NCBI GenBank assembly: GCA_010645155.1
Contig: CM021314.1
Span: forward strand, 3,348,086-3,412,085
Length of the DNA stretch: 64,000 nucleotides
Source of the DNA: Tigriopus japonicus
Taxonomy: Eukaryota; Arthropoda; Copepoda; Harpacticoida; Harpacticidae
Reading direction: 5' to 3'
Part shown: in pieces, positions 36,437 through 49,696 of the stretch
Position numbering within the stretch: the stretch's first letter is position 1
Layout of the letters: every line of letters begins with the position of its first letter
Program-made: the position numbers and the translations under genes
The notes under the pieces: model-generated
What the model saw: only the letters and a program-made list of their open reading frames with translations
What the model was told of the DNA's origin: nothing
Database searches by the model: none

Positions 36437-39400
36437 TAGGTGAAATTGCGTGCAAAATGCCATTAATCTTTACAAAGATGTGATAGATGTTCTCATGCTC
36501 TTGGTAACAACAGAATTTAGTGTCTATCCTCGATTTTTTTTTCGCAATTTCCATTTGCTGGAATTGTCAATGAAAGTGCAGGAAAATGGTCGACAAAGTC
36601 CCACTAAAGTGTTAAGCCTTTTTGAATTGGAATCGAGCTTACATTCTTGATCCAAGGAGCAAGATAAATTGTGAGAACATGTTGGAAAAAAATCGAAGGA
36701 AGGTGCTGATTACGAAGCTCTCATAGGTAATTCGATCGAGTACTTCGCGTTGCTAGTGAAAGCCTGCCTTAAAGAAAAAGAAGTACAATGGTCATTCGCA
36801 CGCCTTTTTTGCACAGAAATAGAATTCAGCGTAATCATTACCTCGAGGAACAATACATGAAACCTTTTAAATCTCACTTTGATCATTACCAAACATAGTC
36901 TTTCATTTTTGGCTTGAAAAGCACAATATATATATTAGGTTTGAATTGTGTACGAGGAAAACGTTGCATAAGAAGAGTCTGTCGCACAATCGAGTGAAAC
37001 TTTCAAAGTAAACTGGAGAGATCAATTATTGGAAAACGAAACGCTGTCTTTAACCTCTACCTTAAGCCTACCCATCAAAAACTTTCGCTGATCTAGCAGT
37101 CGGGTACAACACCAAAATATCAGACTTTTGAAACGAGTAAAACCCATCAATCTCTTGGCCTTTTTGGAAAACGAAAAAAACTCCATTGAAGTAGATTGGC
37201 TTTCCAGACAAGCTGGATAGAACCCAGTCAACTCCGGGGACTTGGTTCGGTCTGTGCTCACCGTCTGGGACCAATCTCGCGGGACTGCTTACTCAATCAA
37301 AAGGTCAGTTCTGTGGGCGAAAAGAAGAGGGAGAATACCAGATGGAGAGCGAGAGGCCAAAGGGTGCTTGGTAATGTTTGATTTTGACCGCAAATGTGAA
37401 TCGAGCAACACATGCAAGTTTTGATCGTCCATACGTAGATTGTGGCGTGGCGAAGAAGTGCTGAGGAATGTGGAGAATTCTAACGCCAGGATCACTCCAG
37501 GAAAACTTCTCTTTTTAGAGCGGAAAATCCAATCTACTCCCATGCTAACGGCCCCAGAACCGTTGTCGTTTTTGTTCTCTCTCGGCTACATTACCCCTGT
37601 TTTGGCTACTTTTACAGGTGACTAAACCTGGACAACCTTGAGACGAAAGGCGACATCCGGGATGCTCAGATGAACTGGTTTTCCAACCACGAACGAAAAA
37701 CGCACTCGGCTCCTCCACTCAGCTATCTAGCTACTCGGTGCCACTACTACATACCTGATTTGAAAGAGGAATGGTGCGTCTCGAATCAAGGCGAGAGAGG
37801 ATTATCGTTCAAAATCTGAGCATTTCCATCGATCGACCGAACGGCAATATTCATGTGAAAGAATTTCTTAACTTACCAATCATTCCGAGCATTCCACGAC
37901 TTGTCTGGGCGACTGTTTCGCCCAATTGCTCGATGATGCATTCTTGCTCTAAATCTAAAGAGCTTCTAGTTCAATGTTTACGGCCTTGTGCAGCTACCAC
38001 GTGCATCATAGATAGATAACTTGAGCATCCGTCTCTACGCTCTATCTGGATGTATCAGATCTTCAAGTGAGAGAGGCAACCAGATTTTCAATCGCCCTTG
38101 GGTAAATTGGATTCCTTCCAAGTCGATGAAAACGACTAAGACGAGTGTCCATCCATAAATGAAAAAAGCGTCTTCCAAAGACAAAAACGAGATCCAATTG
38201 CTTTTGATAGGGCTGGCTGCTCGACGTAATCCATTAGGCCAGGGGTGTTTCTTGAATGAAGACAACAGGATCGTCATCTCAGATTTAGTTGTACAAGATC
38301 TTGCCACGACTTTGACCCGTAACACATGGTCAAAGGATCTTGGGCTCGTTGCATGCAAACACGAGGTCCATTTCTGGGCAATATAATCCCTCAGCTTCGA
38401 CCGACGAAGAGTACGCCTTTGTTGCCCTCGAAACCACTTCATATTGCGTAATTGACTCTTAACCACATGGAGAGACAAAGATTTTAAAAAATCACTGCGT
38501 AACGGTGCCCAAGTGCTCGTCTCATGGACCCAACAATTAGCGGTTAAAATTGGTGCTATAGTTATTGGGTGTCGAAGAGATTTAAATCAAATGGGCCTGT
38601 CTAGAACCGAGTGCAAAACTATTCAACTCTGGTTAGAAAAGTTCTGATTTCTGACAAAAACTGCTTTATCTCACTCAACTGTGTTGTTCAATGCTTGATG
38701 ACTAAGTTAAAAAGTACCAATGTGGTTTGGTTGAATTTTTGAAATTGCTAACTCTCAATTCTAATCCAAATTAGGCAGACAAATATTCAAGAAAATGATT
38801 TAAATAATTGCTGAGATAGATAGATTATCAATTCCAGTCAGAGTTGGCTAAATTACTTGATGAAATGTAATGCATTACCATTAAAATTACTTCCTCAAAA
38901 AATCTTATGCATCATAATAACATTGTCTGAAAAATTAATTGACTTCAGTGGACTTCAAAATTATGGGGATTAATTAAAATTTATTTTGTTGCAAATTTCG
39001 GCAAAATTCTATTGACTGAGACTCTTTTGTCAATATTGAATTTGATTTTTTCCTCAGTTATATGCCTAAGTGGGTTTGATTTTATTCATTATTGTTTCTT
39101 TTGAAACATAAGCATATTAGGTAAGTGATGGTTTTTCTACCTTGTTTAAAAACTGCTATGTTTATTGTTTTTTTCCCTTGCCATTTTAATACTTGAGAAA
39201 TGCTAATCAAAATTGATGACACACATTTTTGTTCTGAAATACTATGACAGTAACTTACATTAATTAGTTGATGCTTCAGTGTCAGTTTTCTTTTGTTCTT
39301 TTTTTGGAAGAGACATTCTGCTAAAGCCTAAGTTGCTACGTTGTTAGCAATAATTCAAGCCTGAAGAAATTGTTTCTTGACAGTCTTTACATGGTAATAG

Positions 39401-39952
39401 GAAGGCACTGGGATAAAACTTTAACATGTTCTTTTATTCATTCAACCCTTTTTTATTTCTTTTTACTTTCACATTGAGCCTTGAACCCCACATTGCTGAA
39501 CTAGAACCGTTTTAAGTGTATATCATGACATTGAATTCAGGAGAATGTCCTACTTTTTTTTAGCAAGGTGACTTGAGAAAACGTCAATTCAAAAAGCTGC
39601 ATTTTGTGGATCAGGGTTGTTTTTTCCAATTTTTTGGATGTGTAAATGATTTTAGGCTTGTGTGTAAGATTCCCACAACAAATAAAGTTATTTTCTTGCA
39701 AAGTAATCCGTTTCTACACACTAAGTCGTTGTTACATTGGGGGTTGGAATCGGTTACCCTCTGAGCGTACTGTAGTGAAAAATTTCAAAACAAAAGGCGG
39801 CCGAGACCCTATTGAATAAAATCTGAAGATGCAATTTTAATTTTCGCTTTGATCGCAATTTCACATTTTTTCCGGATTTTTAACCGATACACAGAATGTC
39901 ATTCCATGTAAATGTCGGGAGAAGATAAAACCAGAGTGGGGAAAAGTCATGC
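36437..39952. other. Gene-free stretch
   Basis: No recognised exon. The largest frame is 147 codons on the minus strand (38035-38478), basic and hydrophobic at its C-terminal part. It has no family motif and no matching signal peptide, so I do not call it. Confidence 0.45.
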
Positions 39953-40570
39953 CTAATAAAAGCATTGGTCTGTAAGGGAGTTAGAATTAGCTGCCCGATA
40001 AAGTCCTTGAACATGGGGCTGGTCAGGGATAGTAGATAAAAAGTCGTCTAAATGAGACTTAAAACTTAACAATGACTCTCTAATGGATAGATTCGTCGCA
40101 AAGATGAAGGAAGCAAGTTATATAGAGAAGGAGCGTGATATAATACAAAGTTAGATTTCATTATCTTGATCAATTTCCTGTCTCCTGGTCTTGACTTGGC
40201 TCTAACTTCGCATGTGATCCCTCTCCGGTCATTGTGATTGAAAACAATACCTGCATTGGGACAAAGGCCATGAATGTATTTGAAAACATAAATTATTAGA
40301 TACCTCTCGTACCTACGTTGTAAATTGTAAAGTCGTAGGGCTTAGTACCCAATAAGGTAGGATTTCTATACCACAAATTTTACAGGTAAAACTACGTTGG
40401 ACTTTTTCAATCTTTTGAAGACCACCCGAGCTAACTGGCGCCCAAATGGGAGAAGCATACTCCAGATGCGGCTGCACAATGGATTTATAGCTCGTATGCT
40501 ATGATGGCAAAGCTCGCTGGTTGACTTGCAAGTTTACTTCAGAATGTGCTTGCCTGGTTTTCTCCATTAA
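39953..40570 (-). pseudogene. LINE reverse-transcriptase C-terminal fragment
   Basis: On the minus strand the translated remnant reads PHLEYASPIWAPVSS, then KIEKVQRSFTCKICG. After a frameshift it continues RLYNLQRRYERYLIIYVFKY, ..CPNAGIVFN, a block with SLYNLLPSSLR, FKSHLDDFLSTIPDQP, and ends GLYRAANSNSLTDQCFY at a stop (39953-39955). These are the conserved post-RT blocks of CR1/L2/jockey-group non-LTR elements (an RRxERY helix, a LxNxLP block, FKxxLDxFL and the terminal PDxP..GL..ANSNSL). The 5' part is missing. The same tail recurs at 47746-47885. Confidence 0.88.
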
Positions 40571-43500
40571 TTTTGGCTTTTCTCGAATGTGACGGTCCGT
40601 TTCGATCTTGAAATTCCCCAACATCTATGATCGTTCGCTCGAAAAACGCTCCATTTATTTCAAATATATATAGATTTTCAATATCGCAAAAGGAAATGAA
40701 AAATTTGAGTTTTGAAGTTTATTTCAAAATAGCTTAAAGTAATATAAAATATCACTTAAAATACACATAGAACAAAAAATTTGGAAAACATTTTTGAACT
40801 ATTTAGAGTATACTTTGTTACATGGTTAGCCAAAGTTACAAAGAAATATGTTCAACGGTTTCGAATTCAAATTTACGATTTCTTGAAGGACCATGTTCAA
40901 AATGGACTAAAATTGAAACTTGAAACAACAACCAAAAATTTCAAAATTTCTAAAAAAAAACACCCAACTTTGAGTGTTTTTGACATTGCAAAAGATTTTA
41001 TTCGCAAAATGTACTTAAAGTGAACTTTAAGAGAAATTTTTATTAATTTGAGCTTTTTTGACAAAAATTTCAAAACTCAAAATAATCATTTTCTTTCGTG
41101 ACATTTTTAAGATATATGAAATCTTTGGGAATTTCTTTGTTGATATAACTAGCGTTTTTCGGCTTTTTGGGGGCAAAAACGGACCACTCAAAACCAAATA
41201 ACTCAGCTGTTGATGAATCTATTTTTATTTAATTTGAATTCAATGGGTAACTAAATGGTCTCTAATTATGGGTTAGATAGTTTTTCAAAAAATCTTGCAA
41301 TTAATAGGTTTTTAGGTATATCACTTTTTGCCTGGACCTAAACTTATGTAAGACAATACAAGTAAAGTTGTTCCCCATTGAATTTTGAGTCCAAAAAATG
41401 CTAAGATGTCTTTGGGTATTTTGATACAAACCTAAAAGCCGTTCGGAACACCGTGGCATGTTAACCCACTTGGCCTTGAGAAGGTACTTCAGTCTACAAT
41501 TGATTTAGTGTCTAAGGTAGATAGCTTGGTGCACTCCTCAAGAAATGGAAATTGATGCTGGAATTGATAGTACATTAGATGATTCGTTGTTGTAACCCAA
41601 AAATGGCGAATAACTTTGTCAGGTCGAAGAGATGATTGGGGCAATGAACGGGAATACATAAACGTGCGGATTCATAAAAATGCACAACCCTGGGGTAGTG
41701 TCGGGTCAAAAATCACGACCATGCGTGCAAGAAGTGTAGCAAAGATTCAAAATGGCCACCTCGAAACATTTAGAATTTGAAAAAGTCATTAAAATTTAAT
41801 GGCCTTAAAATTTCAGAACCTTTCCTCTGACATTCATTATATTTTGGATTTGAAATCAGTGCTAATTCATATCTTCATATACTGTATATCTATGACAGAT
41901 TCAGCCAATTGATATTGTTGTTCCCAAATGTGAGAACAGTAGCACTTGTTGATACTTCATTTTTCCAGCATTGAAAAGCTTTTTAGGACCAGGATCACAC
42001 AGTTTGCTTAAGTTTGATTTGCTAATTATTTTACGTGGGATAAATGTTAAGCTTTTCACAAAGAGCAAAGTAAGGCCGGAAATCTGATTCGAAATGCTGT
42101 AACTTGTTTTCTACCATATCGAAAGACTTCAGATGTTTAGTCAAACAAATACAAAAATTGCATGAAAAGCTCTTTGAAATAAGGGACGAAAACTGTTTTC
42201 CTGTCAAAATATTCACATAAAACTAGAGACAGTACCTAAAACGTCTTTATTGAAGCTCTCTAAATGAGAGAGTCGTCTAGTTTGCCATGAGTATGGCTGA
42301 TAAAATACGGAGATGGATTCCAATAAGAATTTAAACACAATGTCTGGGAAACGCATTCTTACTTAAAACGTGCCTAAGTTGATTGCTAAAGATTGCTAAG
42401 TTAGCCATCCATGCACTCTGATTGAGCATTACTTTATCTTGTAACAACAGACCTTTCATGAATATTTAAAGTCCATTCTCAATTAAGTGCTGTTGTATTC
42501 CCGCCTTTACTCCTAGTCATATGCTCATGCTCGTTCTCTAGTCATATTCCATTTCGTTTAGTATGTAGTATACCGTGTCTTGCATGAACAATACATCTAG
42601 TCATATACCAACATCTCCTGATGAAACCAGTGCAAATTTGAAATGGAAGATTGTTCGAATTAGGCTCTGGTCCCACAAATCACCTTCTGAGTATGCAATT
42701 TTTTTTCAAAAACACCCAAAAACACCAAAGCAAAGCAAAGCAAGAGTAAGATCGCAAGATCACCAGGTTTTGAAGTAAAATACACTTTGAAGCGGCTTAC
42801 AACTCCACCAATAGGAAAAAATCGTCTAACAGTACTATCTGTGAAACACCTCACCACTTTTACTCAATAGGGAAATCATCATGAATGTATCAGCCTTCGA
42901 ATACTACGTAGACAAGGACATCTTGTCCTAGAGAACGGACGTTTGAGCCTCTCCCAACCAGCTGAGTCAACCATCCCATCCTCCAGCATCCTTTGATAGG
43001 CAATGTTAAGTCGGGTTTTAAGTAGGTATCAAGTAGGTATCAAGTAGGTCAGTGAGTGAAGATTGGCGTCGAAAAGTTTCATTAGACAATAAGTGTCGCC
43101 GTTTTTTACATTGATTTGTGTGTCTAGGTTCCCTAGAAGTCAATCTGTGTTAAACGTATTGACCTAAAACCTTAAACAAGGGTCAATATGGCAACACTTG
43201 GTCAAAAGAGTTTTAATCGCATCAGTATCGGGAAGAGGAATCAAACCTGTGGTAAAAAAGTGTAAAAAAGCCCACTACTATTTGATTTATTTTACCTAGG
43301 TTACTTTTGCTCTGTATCAACTATTTGGGCAAGTTCAAATTTAGGTACCTAGACACATCAAATAAAATATTTAAAATTGCTTTTACCTTGATTCAAATCC
43401 AATCCCATTGAAAATGAGATCAAAAGACTAACCTTGCCATTTTTGTCATTAAAAGGCGGGCTATTTTACATTTTGGGTTGGTTTACACCTTTCACACCGC

Positions 43501-46500
43501 TCCTTTTACTTCACAAATCTTGCAAAATCGCAAATTGTCCCCGCGCTTGCCAGATTTTGCGTATTAAAAGCTTGTCACACTGATCCCTCAGGATTTTCTT
43601 GTAGCTTTTTGAACCCTAGCAGCTACGTACAAGCATGGAGCGGAACAAATTCTAAGCTAGAAGAGCATCATGCCCCAGAATGCCAAGGCTGTCAGTGAGT
43701 ACGTTTGCGATCTTTTCACAACACATTGTACGTGTTCCTGTGTTCCTCCTTGAAAGATTCGAATTCCAAGGCCGCACGAATCCAAGTTAGGAAGTGTTCA
43801 CGCTCGTGCCCGAGCAAATAAGTAAAAAGAATTGGCTGACAAATTGTCACGAACTATCACGATCAGTTCCCGGAACAAGTCAATTTGTCAAAGGTTAAAA
43901 AGGACATTTTGGTGGCTTTGGGACGGAGTGCAATTTTTTTCTCTCACTTCTTCCCATTTCTGTCTGTCTGGTGGCTGAAGCTTTGTTCCAATTTGGAAAC
44001 ATGAGAGTGGAAAGTTTACTTTGGTTCTCAAATTATGGTGCCCGGCCTATCGCACTATTGCTTTGGCTTGAGTCATTTTGGTGTGGATTTCACACGAGAG
44101 GAGTGGAAGGCGCTTAGGTCCGCAATGATTGGATTTTGTGGGGTTGTGTAGTGCCACACCAGGGATCCCAGGAACCTCAGACTACGTGCTTAATGTTCCC
44201 GAGAACGATAAGGGCCTATCTGTCTTCTTTCTGTGGCCGCCTCAAGGGAACAAATCTTGGCTTGGTAAAGGTTCGAGATTTTCAGAAGGTTGGGCAGGAT
44301 ACTAATAGGAAAGCTATGGGCTACCGGGATTTACTTTCCTTGAAAGCCTTGTCCTCGAGTTGGGAATTGAATTGGTAGTCTTTAATCAAGATCAAACAGC
44401 CTCCTTTGGTTCGACGGCTTGGCTTAACACATTGTGATGAAAGTGGCTAGGGGAAGGCAAAATTATGGATGGAATTGAACCAAGAGTAAAGATCTTTTAT
44501 GTATTTTCGAAAATGGTTTCTGGATATTTTCTTCCACCGAACTTACATCAGGTTTCGAATCTCATTGGTACTTCAATCCAATATTTGTCTCTCTAAATGT
44601 GAAAATTATTGAGTTCCAACATAGCCTTGCTACAAAAAAAACTAACTTAAAGATTAAAGGTCCTCTTCTGAAGGTCATAGTAAAGATCGCAGAGTCCAAC
44701 ATATTTTAGTTTCCCTCAATCACGGGACTTTTGCCATCAGTGTTGGGTACGCAGTTTTCCAACTCAATTTTGTTGGAGTTGGTGGAGAAAAGAGCCCAGA
44801 TATGGAACCTGAAAGACAGGCAACTGGCAAAATGATGATTACTGAGCTACTGAATGGGGTCTCAGTTTCAGCACGATTGAGTGGGAAAACGAAATGAGAT
44901 CCACAGCCTTTCTACCGGCAAATTTGGTAGACCGCAAAAATACATCGTTCGCAACATGCCATTAACTCCACTACAGAGATTCATTGCTTTCGTTAGAGAA
45001 CCGGTAGGGATAAAAATACCAGGATTTGGATGCCTTTTTCCCAAAATTGTAGAAATCATTTCAATTGCAACGACTACAACGAAGATAAAAATGCTTTTTG
45101 ATACAATTTAACGCACAATTAGCACCATCAATTAATTGAGCATCATTCTCAACTCCCTCAGGCCGCCATTCCTCACTCCTCTGGAGTTCTGTCCACATGT
45201 AACAATGTCGTACAAATCGACAAATAATGAGGGTAAGATAAACGAGCTTACAACTAATGGAATATTCATATTTTTATGCATTCATATATCCGGAAATAAA
45301 GAGGTCCAAACCCCCTAAACTAGAGCATAATCGTCCCGATACGTCTAGATATCTATGACTGAAGTTTTTTCATTTTCTGTCTGGTATGGCTTTACATTTC
45401 ATATTTTCTTTTTTGGACTTAAAACACCAAATGGCCGACAGAGTAACAAATTTAGACAAGTAATGAAAAAGTATAAAATATTTTAGTGTTTTTTTCAAAA
45501 TACCAAGCTTTTTTTTGTCTCATAACTTCTTTTTTTGGCATTTATTTCAACATATTTCGTTTCATAGTAACCACAAACAAAATGTTTGGAGGGGCTCAAT
45601 CCGATTGGAAGCGCTCTCTATACGGGTATCTTGGTATGCCCCCAAAATGCTTTTGAAACATACATGAACACATTCATGGACATTTTCTTTCATACCATTC
45701 TTGATAGGTTTTACATGCTTTTTCCTTTTCCGTAACATATTACACCTTCTTCCCACTGATAACTTACAGAACTGGTTAATCGTACGCGTGGAAGTCTTGC
45801 GGGTTATACTGTTAAAGGACTTCCATTTGAAGTACTTTGCATCGTTATGAGAAACATCTTTAACCACTGGAATTAATTACTGGGCTCTGATTTTCTTTGA
45901 AAGGAGACTTACCTTTGCACTCTGAAGGGGCCGAATATTAGACGTTCCGTCAAGGACAATGCACTCTGTTTTAAATATCGCCAGATAAAGGCGTGAAGCT
46001 ATATGAAAATACAAGAAAGTATTTTTGTAACATAAATGGAATATGACAAAATAGAAAATATTTTTTAACATAAAGCAGCATTTTTGGTCGAAAACCACAT
46101 ACTTTAGCCTTTTTGAACATGCATTTCCTCAAATGCTAGATAATTTGACGAAATTTGGTGTTGCATATCAGAGTTGAGTGCAAAGTCATAATGTTTCAAA
46201 TTTTGAGCCAAATTTACTGCATGGGCAAAAAAAAAGGAAAGCGCCAAATTTTGAAATGTTCTGGCAGTCAATTCTAGTGCAATACACTTCAACAATTGAT
46301 TGAACTTCAGAACACAGGCATCGTTAACTTGATATTTAACTCAGGTCAATCTAGAAAATGGACCCAAAGTAGGGAAATTTAATGCCTAAGAAAAAAAAAA
46401 TATTTAATGGTTTTGGTCAATTAATGTTCAAAGTTTTGGTCAAATGTTTTGAAGTTTCGATCAACTTAAAAAAAATCGGCGCAAAAATCATCAATTCCAA

Positions 46501-46519
46501 ACCCAGCATAGTTCTTCAG
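40571..46519. other. Long gene-free stretch
   Basis: No recognised exon. It is AT-rich with short frames on both strands (for example 40781-41023 plus, Lys-rich, no motif). Minor tandem sequences are AAGTAGGTATC (x3 near 43020-43050) and CAAAG (near 42729-42743). Confidence 0.45.
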
Positions 46520-46780
46520 TTTGTCCAGTGCCTCAGTTCCTACGTTCCTCAGTCCCTCAGTTCCTACGTCCCTCAGTCCCTCAGTTCCTACGTCCCTCAG
46601 TCCCTCAGTTCCTACGTCCCTCAGTCCCTCAGTTCCTCAGTCACTTAGTTCCTCAGTCACTCAGTTCCTCAGTTCCTCAGTCCCTCAGTTCCTCAGTCCC
46701 TCAGTTCCTCAGTCCCTCAGTTCCTTAGTCCCTCAGTTCCTTAGTCCCTCAGTCCCTCAGTTCCTCAGTCCCCCCTCCCC
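46520..46780 (+). repeat. 8-bp minisatellite (CCTCAGTN)n
   Basis: About 32 units of CCTCAGTT / CCTCAGTC / CCTACGTC run in tandem. The first part is organised as a 24-bp higher-order unit of three 8-mers (CCTCAGTT, CCTACGTC, CCTCAGTC) repeated at least three times. The later part degenerates into alternating CCTCAGTT and CCTCAGTC. All three plus frames stay open only because the period is 8 bp, so they are not genes. Confidence 0.92.
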
Positions 46781-46788
46781 CAGTTCCT

Positions 46789-46865
46789 TGTTTGGAGGCA
46801 TACTTCACATGTAATTGATTTAACAATACAATTTTCAATTTGCATCAATAGATGGCGCAGAATTT
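46789..46865 (+). mobile_element. Fragment of the GGGCCC MITE
   Basis: GTTTGGAGGCATACTTCACA followed by TGTAATTGATTTAACAATAC and CAATAGATGGCGCAG matches the interior of 22193-22764 (near 22383-22455). The match begins directly at the edge of the minisatellite. Confidence 0.8.
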
Positions 46866-47639
46866 CTGCCCAGCGGAAAATCAATCCCCTAATCACCAAA
46901 CATGAACCATGACAATATTACAAAACAAATTATTAAGAATCGAGGTATAGTTTTCAGGATTCAAGGTTTTTTTCCATTTGTGATTTTAGTCAGGTTGGCT
47001 ACCTTGAAACAGCAAGCCAGTTGTTGATGGGATTTGGCATGTGGAAGCATATTCACACGAGATAAAAATAATCATTCATGCTTTCACAACATAAGCTGCC
47101 TTTTTCAGGTGCAAAAAAATATATTTCCAGGGTTTTTCTACTCTGTATTACTAAAAATGAATCTAAGAGCGGCGGAAGAAATAACAAAACTTTTCTGTCC
47201 AAAATCCAGCCCACTGTAAATAAAAGTTCCAAAAGCCACCGAAATGATGAAGTTGAAGGCTTAACCTGTTAAGTAATGAGATTAGCAATAATTTTAAGTG
47301 CAAAAGTTTGATCACCTCCATTTTTCTGTTTAGTCAGTTTGTTATTATTTATTGTTTGTCCAAATTTGAATATTTCAGGAGGAGCTAATGGAAATCAAAG
47401 TCTTCTGTGGGGAGTGAAATGTTCGAAATTTTGGAAACTACGTACCTTCAGTGAACTATAGACAATTGGAAGGTGGAAGCCTAGTAAAACACAATAGAAA
47501 TAGCCTTGGTGCAGTAAAGTCTCTGTGCATACGGTACATAGTGCCTTTGTAAAGAAAAGCGAAACACATGTATTGAGATATGGAAATCGTAAAACATTGA
47601 AAGCCTCACTTTAGGCGTTCAGCTGTGGATTTTTCATAA

Positions 47640-47740
47640 NNNNNNNNNNNNNNNNNNNNNNNNNNNNNNNNNNNNNNNNNNNNNNNNNNNNNNNNNNNNN
47701 NNNNNNNNNNNNNNNNNNNNNNNNNNNNNNNNNNNNNNNN
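47640..47740. other. Assembly gap (101 N)
   Basis: A run of N. It lies directly beside LINE fragments in opposite orientations, so a repeat-induced assembly break is likely. Confidence 1.
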
Positions 47741-47745
47741 TATAA

Positions 47746-47885
47746 TCAATGTTTATATGAAATTTGATCTACCAATGAGTTACTGTTGGCAGATCTGTAC
47801 AACCCTTGAATAGTGGGTTGGTTAAAAATTTGTCCAATCCTGCCTTAAATGCTGTCAGAGGATCAGCTCCTATAAATTCCCGACG
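47746..47885 (-). pseudogene. LINE C-terminal tail fragment at gap edge
   Basis: On the minus strand the remnant reads ADPLTAFKAGLDKFL and, after a one-base frameshift, PTIQGLYRSANSNSLVDQIS, ending at a stop (47746-47748). It aligns with the terminal block of the 39953-40570 fragment (FKSHLDDFL / GLYRAANSNSLTDQ). The 5' part does not continue beyond about 47885. What lies beyond its 3' end is hidden in the gap. Confidence 0.8.
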
Positions 47886-47954
47886 AAGGCAAATAAGCAA
47901 CAAATTGAACAATGAAGGAGCCCGATAAAGAAGAGAGGAAGAGAGGGGGCGTGT

Positions 47955-49128
47955 CTAGTCATGAAACAGTTGATTAAACAAAGATTAGTCAACCACTTAG
48001 AAGGAAACGAAATATTGTCAAGCAAATCAAGCAAACAACACGGCTTCAGAAATGGAAAATCATTCATATCGAATCTAATTGAACACTGCGATCAAATTAC
48101 TCGAGTCCTCGATGATAGGAGTTGTATGGATACCATTCACTTGGACTTCTCTAAAGTATTCGATAGTATTCCACATTCCATTCTGCTCAAGACCTTGGGA
48201 AATGTTGGAATTGGAGATCATATCCTAAATTGGATCGGAGGCTGGCCTACTAATCGAAGACAACGGTTTCTGGTTAGCAGTCATGCCTATTCATGAAAGA
48301 ATATCTTGTCCGGCGTGCCTCAAGGCAGTGCCTTAGGACCTGTCTTGTTCCTTGTGTTCATCGTCCCCAAGAATCTCCTGGAACTAGTCTGGCGTTATTT
48401 GCCGACGATGCAAGGATTTCTCGACGTATTTCTTCTCAATATGACGTTGATAATCTCCAAACAGATCTTGACTGCGTTCAGAATTGGGTAATGGCCCACG
48501 GGATGCGCTTTAACAATTCAAAATTGTCGAAATTTTGGCTCGACACAGGTTCCTTCTCGTTATCATGTCAATGGTGAGACTCTAGCCCTTGTTGAGGTTC
48601 ATAAGGATCTCGGTATACTAATTGACAACAAACTAAACTTCTCAAACCACGTGGCTTACGTTTCCTCAAAGGCAAACAGGACGGCTGGATTCATTAGGAG
48701 ATTTTTTGTAACTCATTGTCCAAGAGTTCTCATTAGACTCTTTAATACGTATGTTAGTTCATCTTGGGAAATGGTTATCCGATGTGGACCTCCATGTTCT
48801 AGAAAGTTATCATAACACATGAATCCGTTTTGCGCCGTTTCACGAAAGGGTTTCCTGGCGTGGATGGCCTTGTGACCGTGGAAGTGTGACAAAATAATGA
48901 CACGCCCTTTTCTTACTTGAAGGACAAATTTCGTCATGAAACGAAAGCATCACTAGCCGAACACCTCTGGACTCCCCATGCTCGTTCCTTCGCCAGGCAA
49001 AAATCTTTTTAATAAGAGTGATCACAAGTTGGAATACCCTCCCTCTACTCTTGCGTTCGGAGACTTCATTCCCTTCTTTTAAACGGCAGCTTAGCCTTTT
49101 CTACGTCAATTTGTCAAATATGTCATAA
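47955..49128 (+). pseudogene. Non-LTR retrotransposon reverse-transcriptase fragment
   Basis: The plus-strand translation shows ordered RT blocks: KQLIKQRLVNHLE, QHGFRNGKSFISNLIE, DTIHLDFSKVFDSIPHS (catalytic-Asp block), LSGVPQGSALGPVLF, then in another frame LFADDARIS (the YxDD-type active site). These are followed by the post-RT blocks KDLGILIDNKLNFSNHVAYV, SKANRTAGFIRRFF, RRFTKGFPGVDGL, and a C-terminus WNTLPLLLRSETSFPSFKRQL ending near 49128. At least three frameshifts and a stop are needed to read it. It starts in mid-RT, so it is 5'-truncated as usual for LINEs. It belongs to the CR1/jockey group but differs from the minus-strand tail family next to it. Confidence 0.92.
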
Positions 49129-49505
49129 TCATTGGCTTATTCAACCCCATCTATATCCATTTTACCTTTACTCCCCTATCAACCACTTCGTAGTGTTGGA
49201 TTGTTTTAAACAATAAACAATTGAAAATCTTTGGTTCATCTCGAAGCAAAGGCTGTTAAAGATGGTTGGTGCCACTAACCTTAAACAACTCAAATTACAA
49301 GTGAAACAAGCCTGGTCAGAGATTGCACCCTAATAGCATTAGACATAGAGGATTGTTTGAATACCTTTCTAGAGTAACTAAAATTTTCGGGACGTACTGT
49401 AAAACAAAACCTTGAAAATTCAGTTCTATTGATCTATTTTCTAAAAACAACCTTCAAAATCAAGAAAAGAAATCGAAAGACATAGAAGCCTCTGTGCAGG
49501 CGTTC
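49129..49505. other. LINE 3' flank
   Basis: The sequence beginning after the LINE stop includes AACAATAAACAATTGAAAAT near 49210-49229 and is probably the LINE 3' untranslated tail. Nothing else is recognised. Confidence 0.4.
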
Positions 49506-49696
49506 TTTTTTCTTTCTTTTTTTTTGTTGCTGATTTTCTACTACCGCTACAAGGAATGCAACTCCCTGTAAACAAGGATTTCTCCCGACAGCGTCAATCC
49601 CAATTCAACAGGATTCGAACCTACGCCGTCTGGGGAAGCACTGACATTCGGCTCTTATAAGAACGCATTAGTACGCGCGGCCACTCTAGCTTCCTT
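49506..49696 (-). mobile_element. tRNA-derived SINE, copy 2
   Basis: On the minus strand it opens GGAAGCTAGAGTGGCCGCGC, has the exact B box GGTTCGAATCC (plus-strand 49611-49621), the shared body (CCGTCTGG... and GGGAGTTGCATTCCTTGTAG), and a poly(A)-like tail (T run from 49506 on the plus strand). It is clearly the same family and the same orientation as 23320-23500. Confidence 0.85.

Noticed and set aside
38035..38478. 147-codon minus-strand frame
   Set aside because: No recognisable domain, no signal peptide and no matching exon nearby; frames of this length are expected by chance in 64 kb.
46382..46814. Three overlapping plus-strand frames encoding Ser/Pro/Val repeats
   Set aside because: They arise from the 8-bp minisatellite in all three frames.
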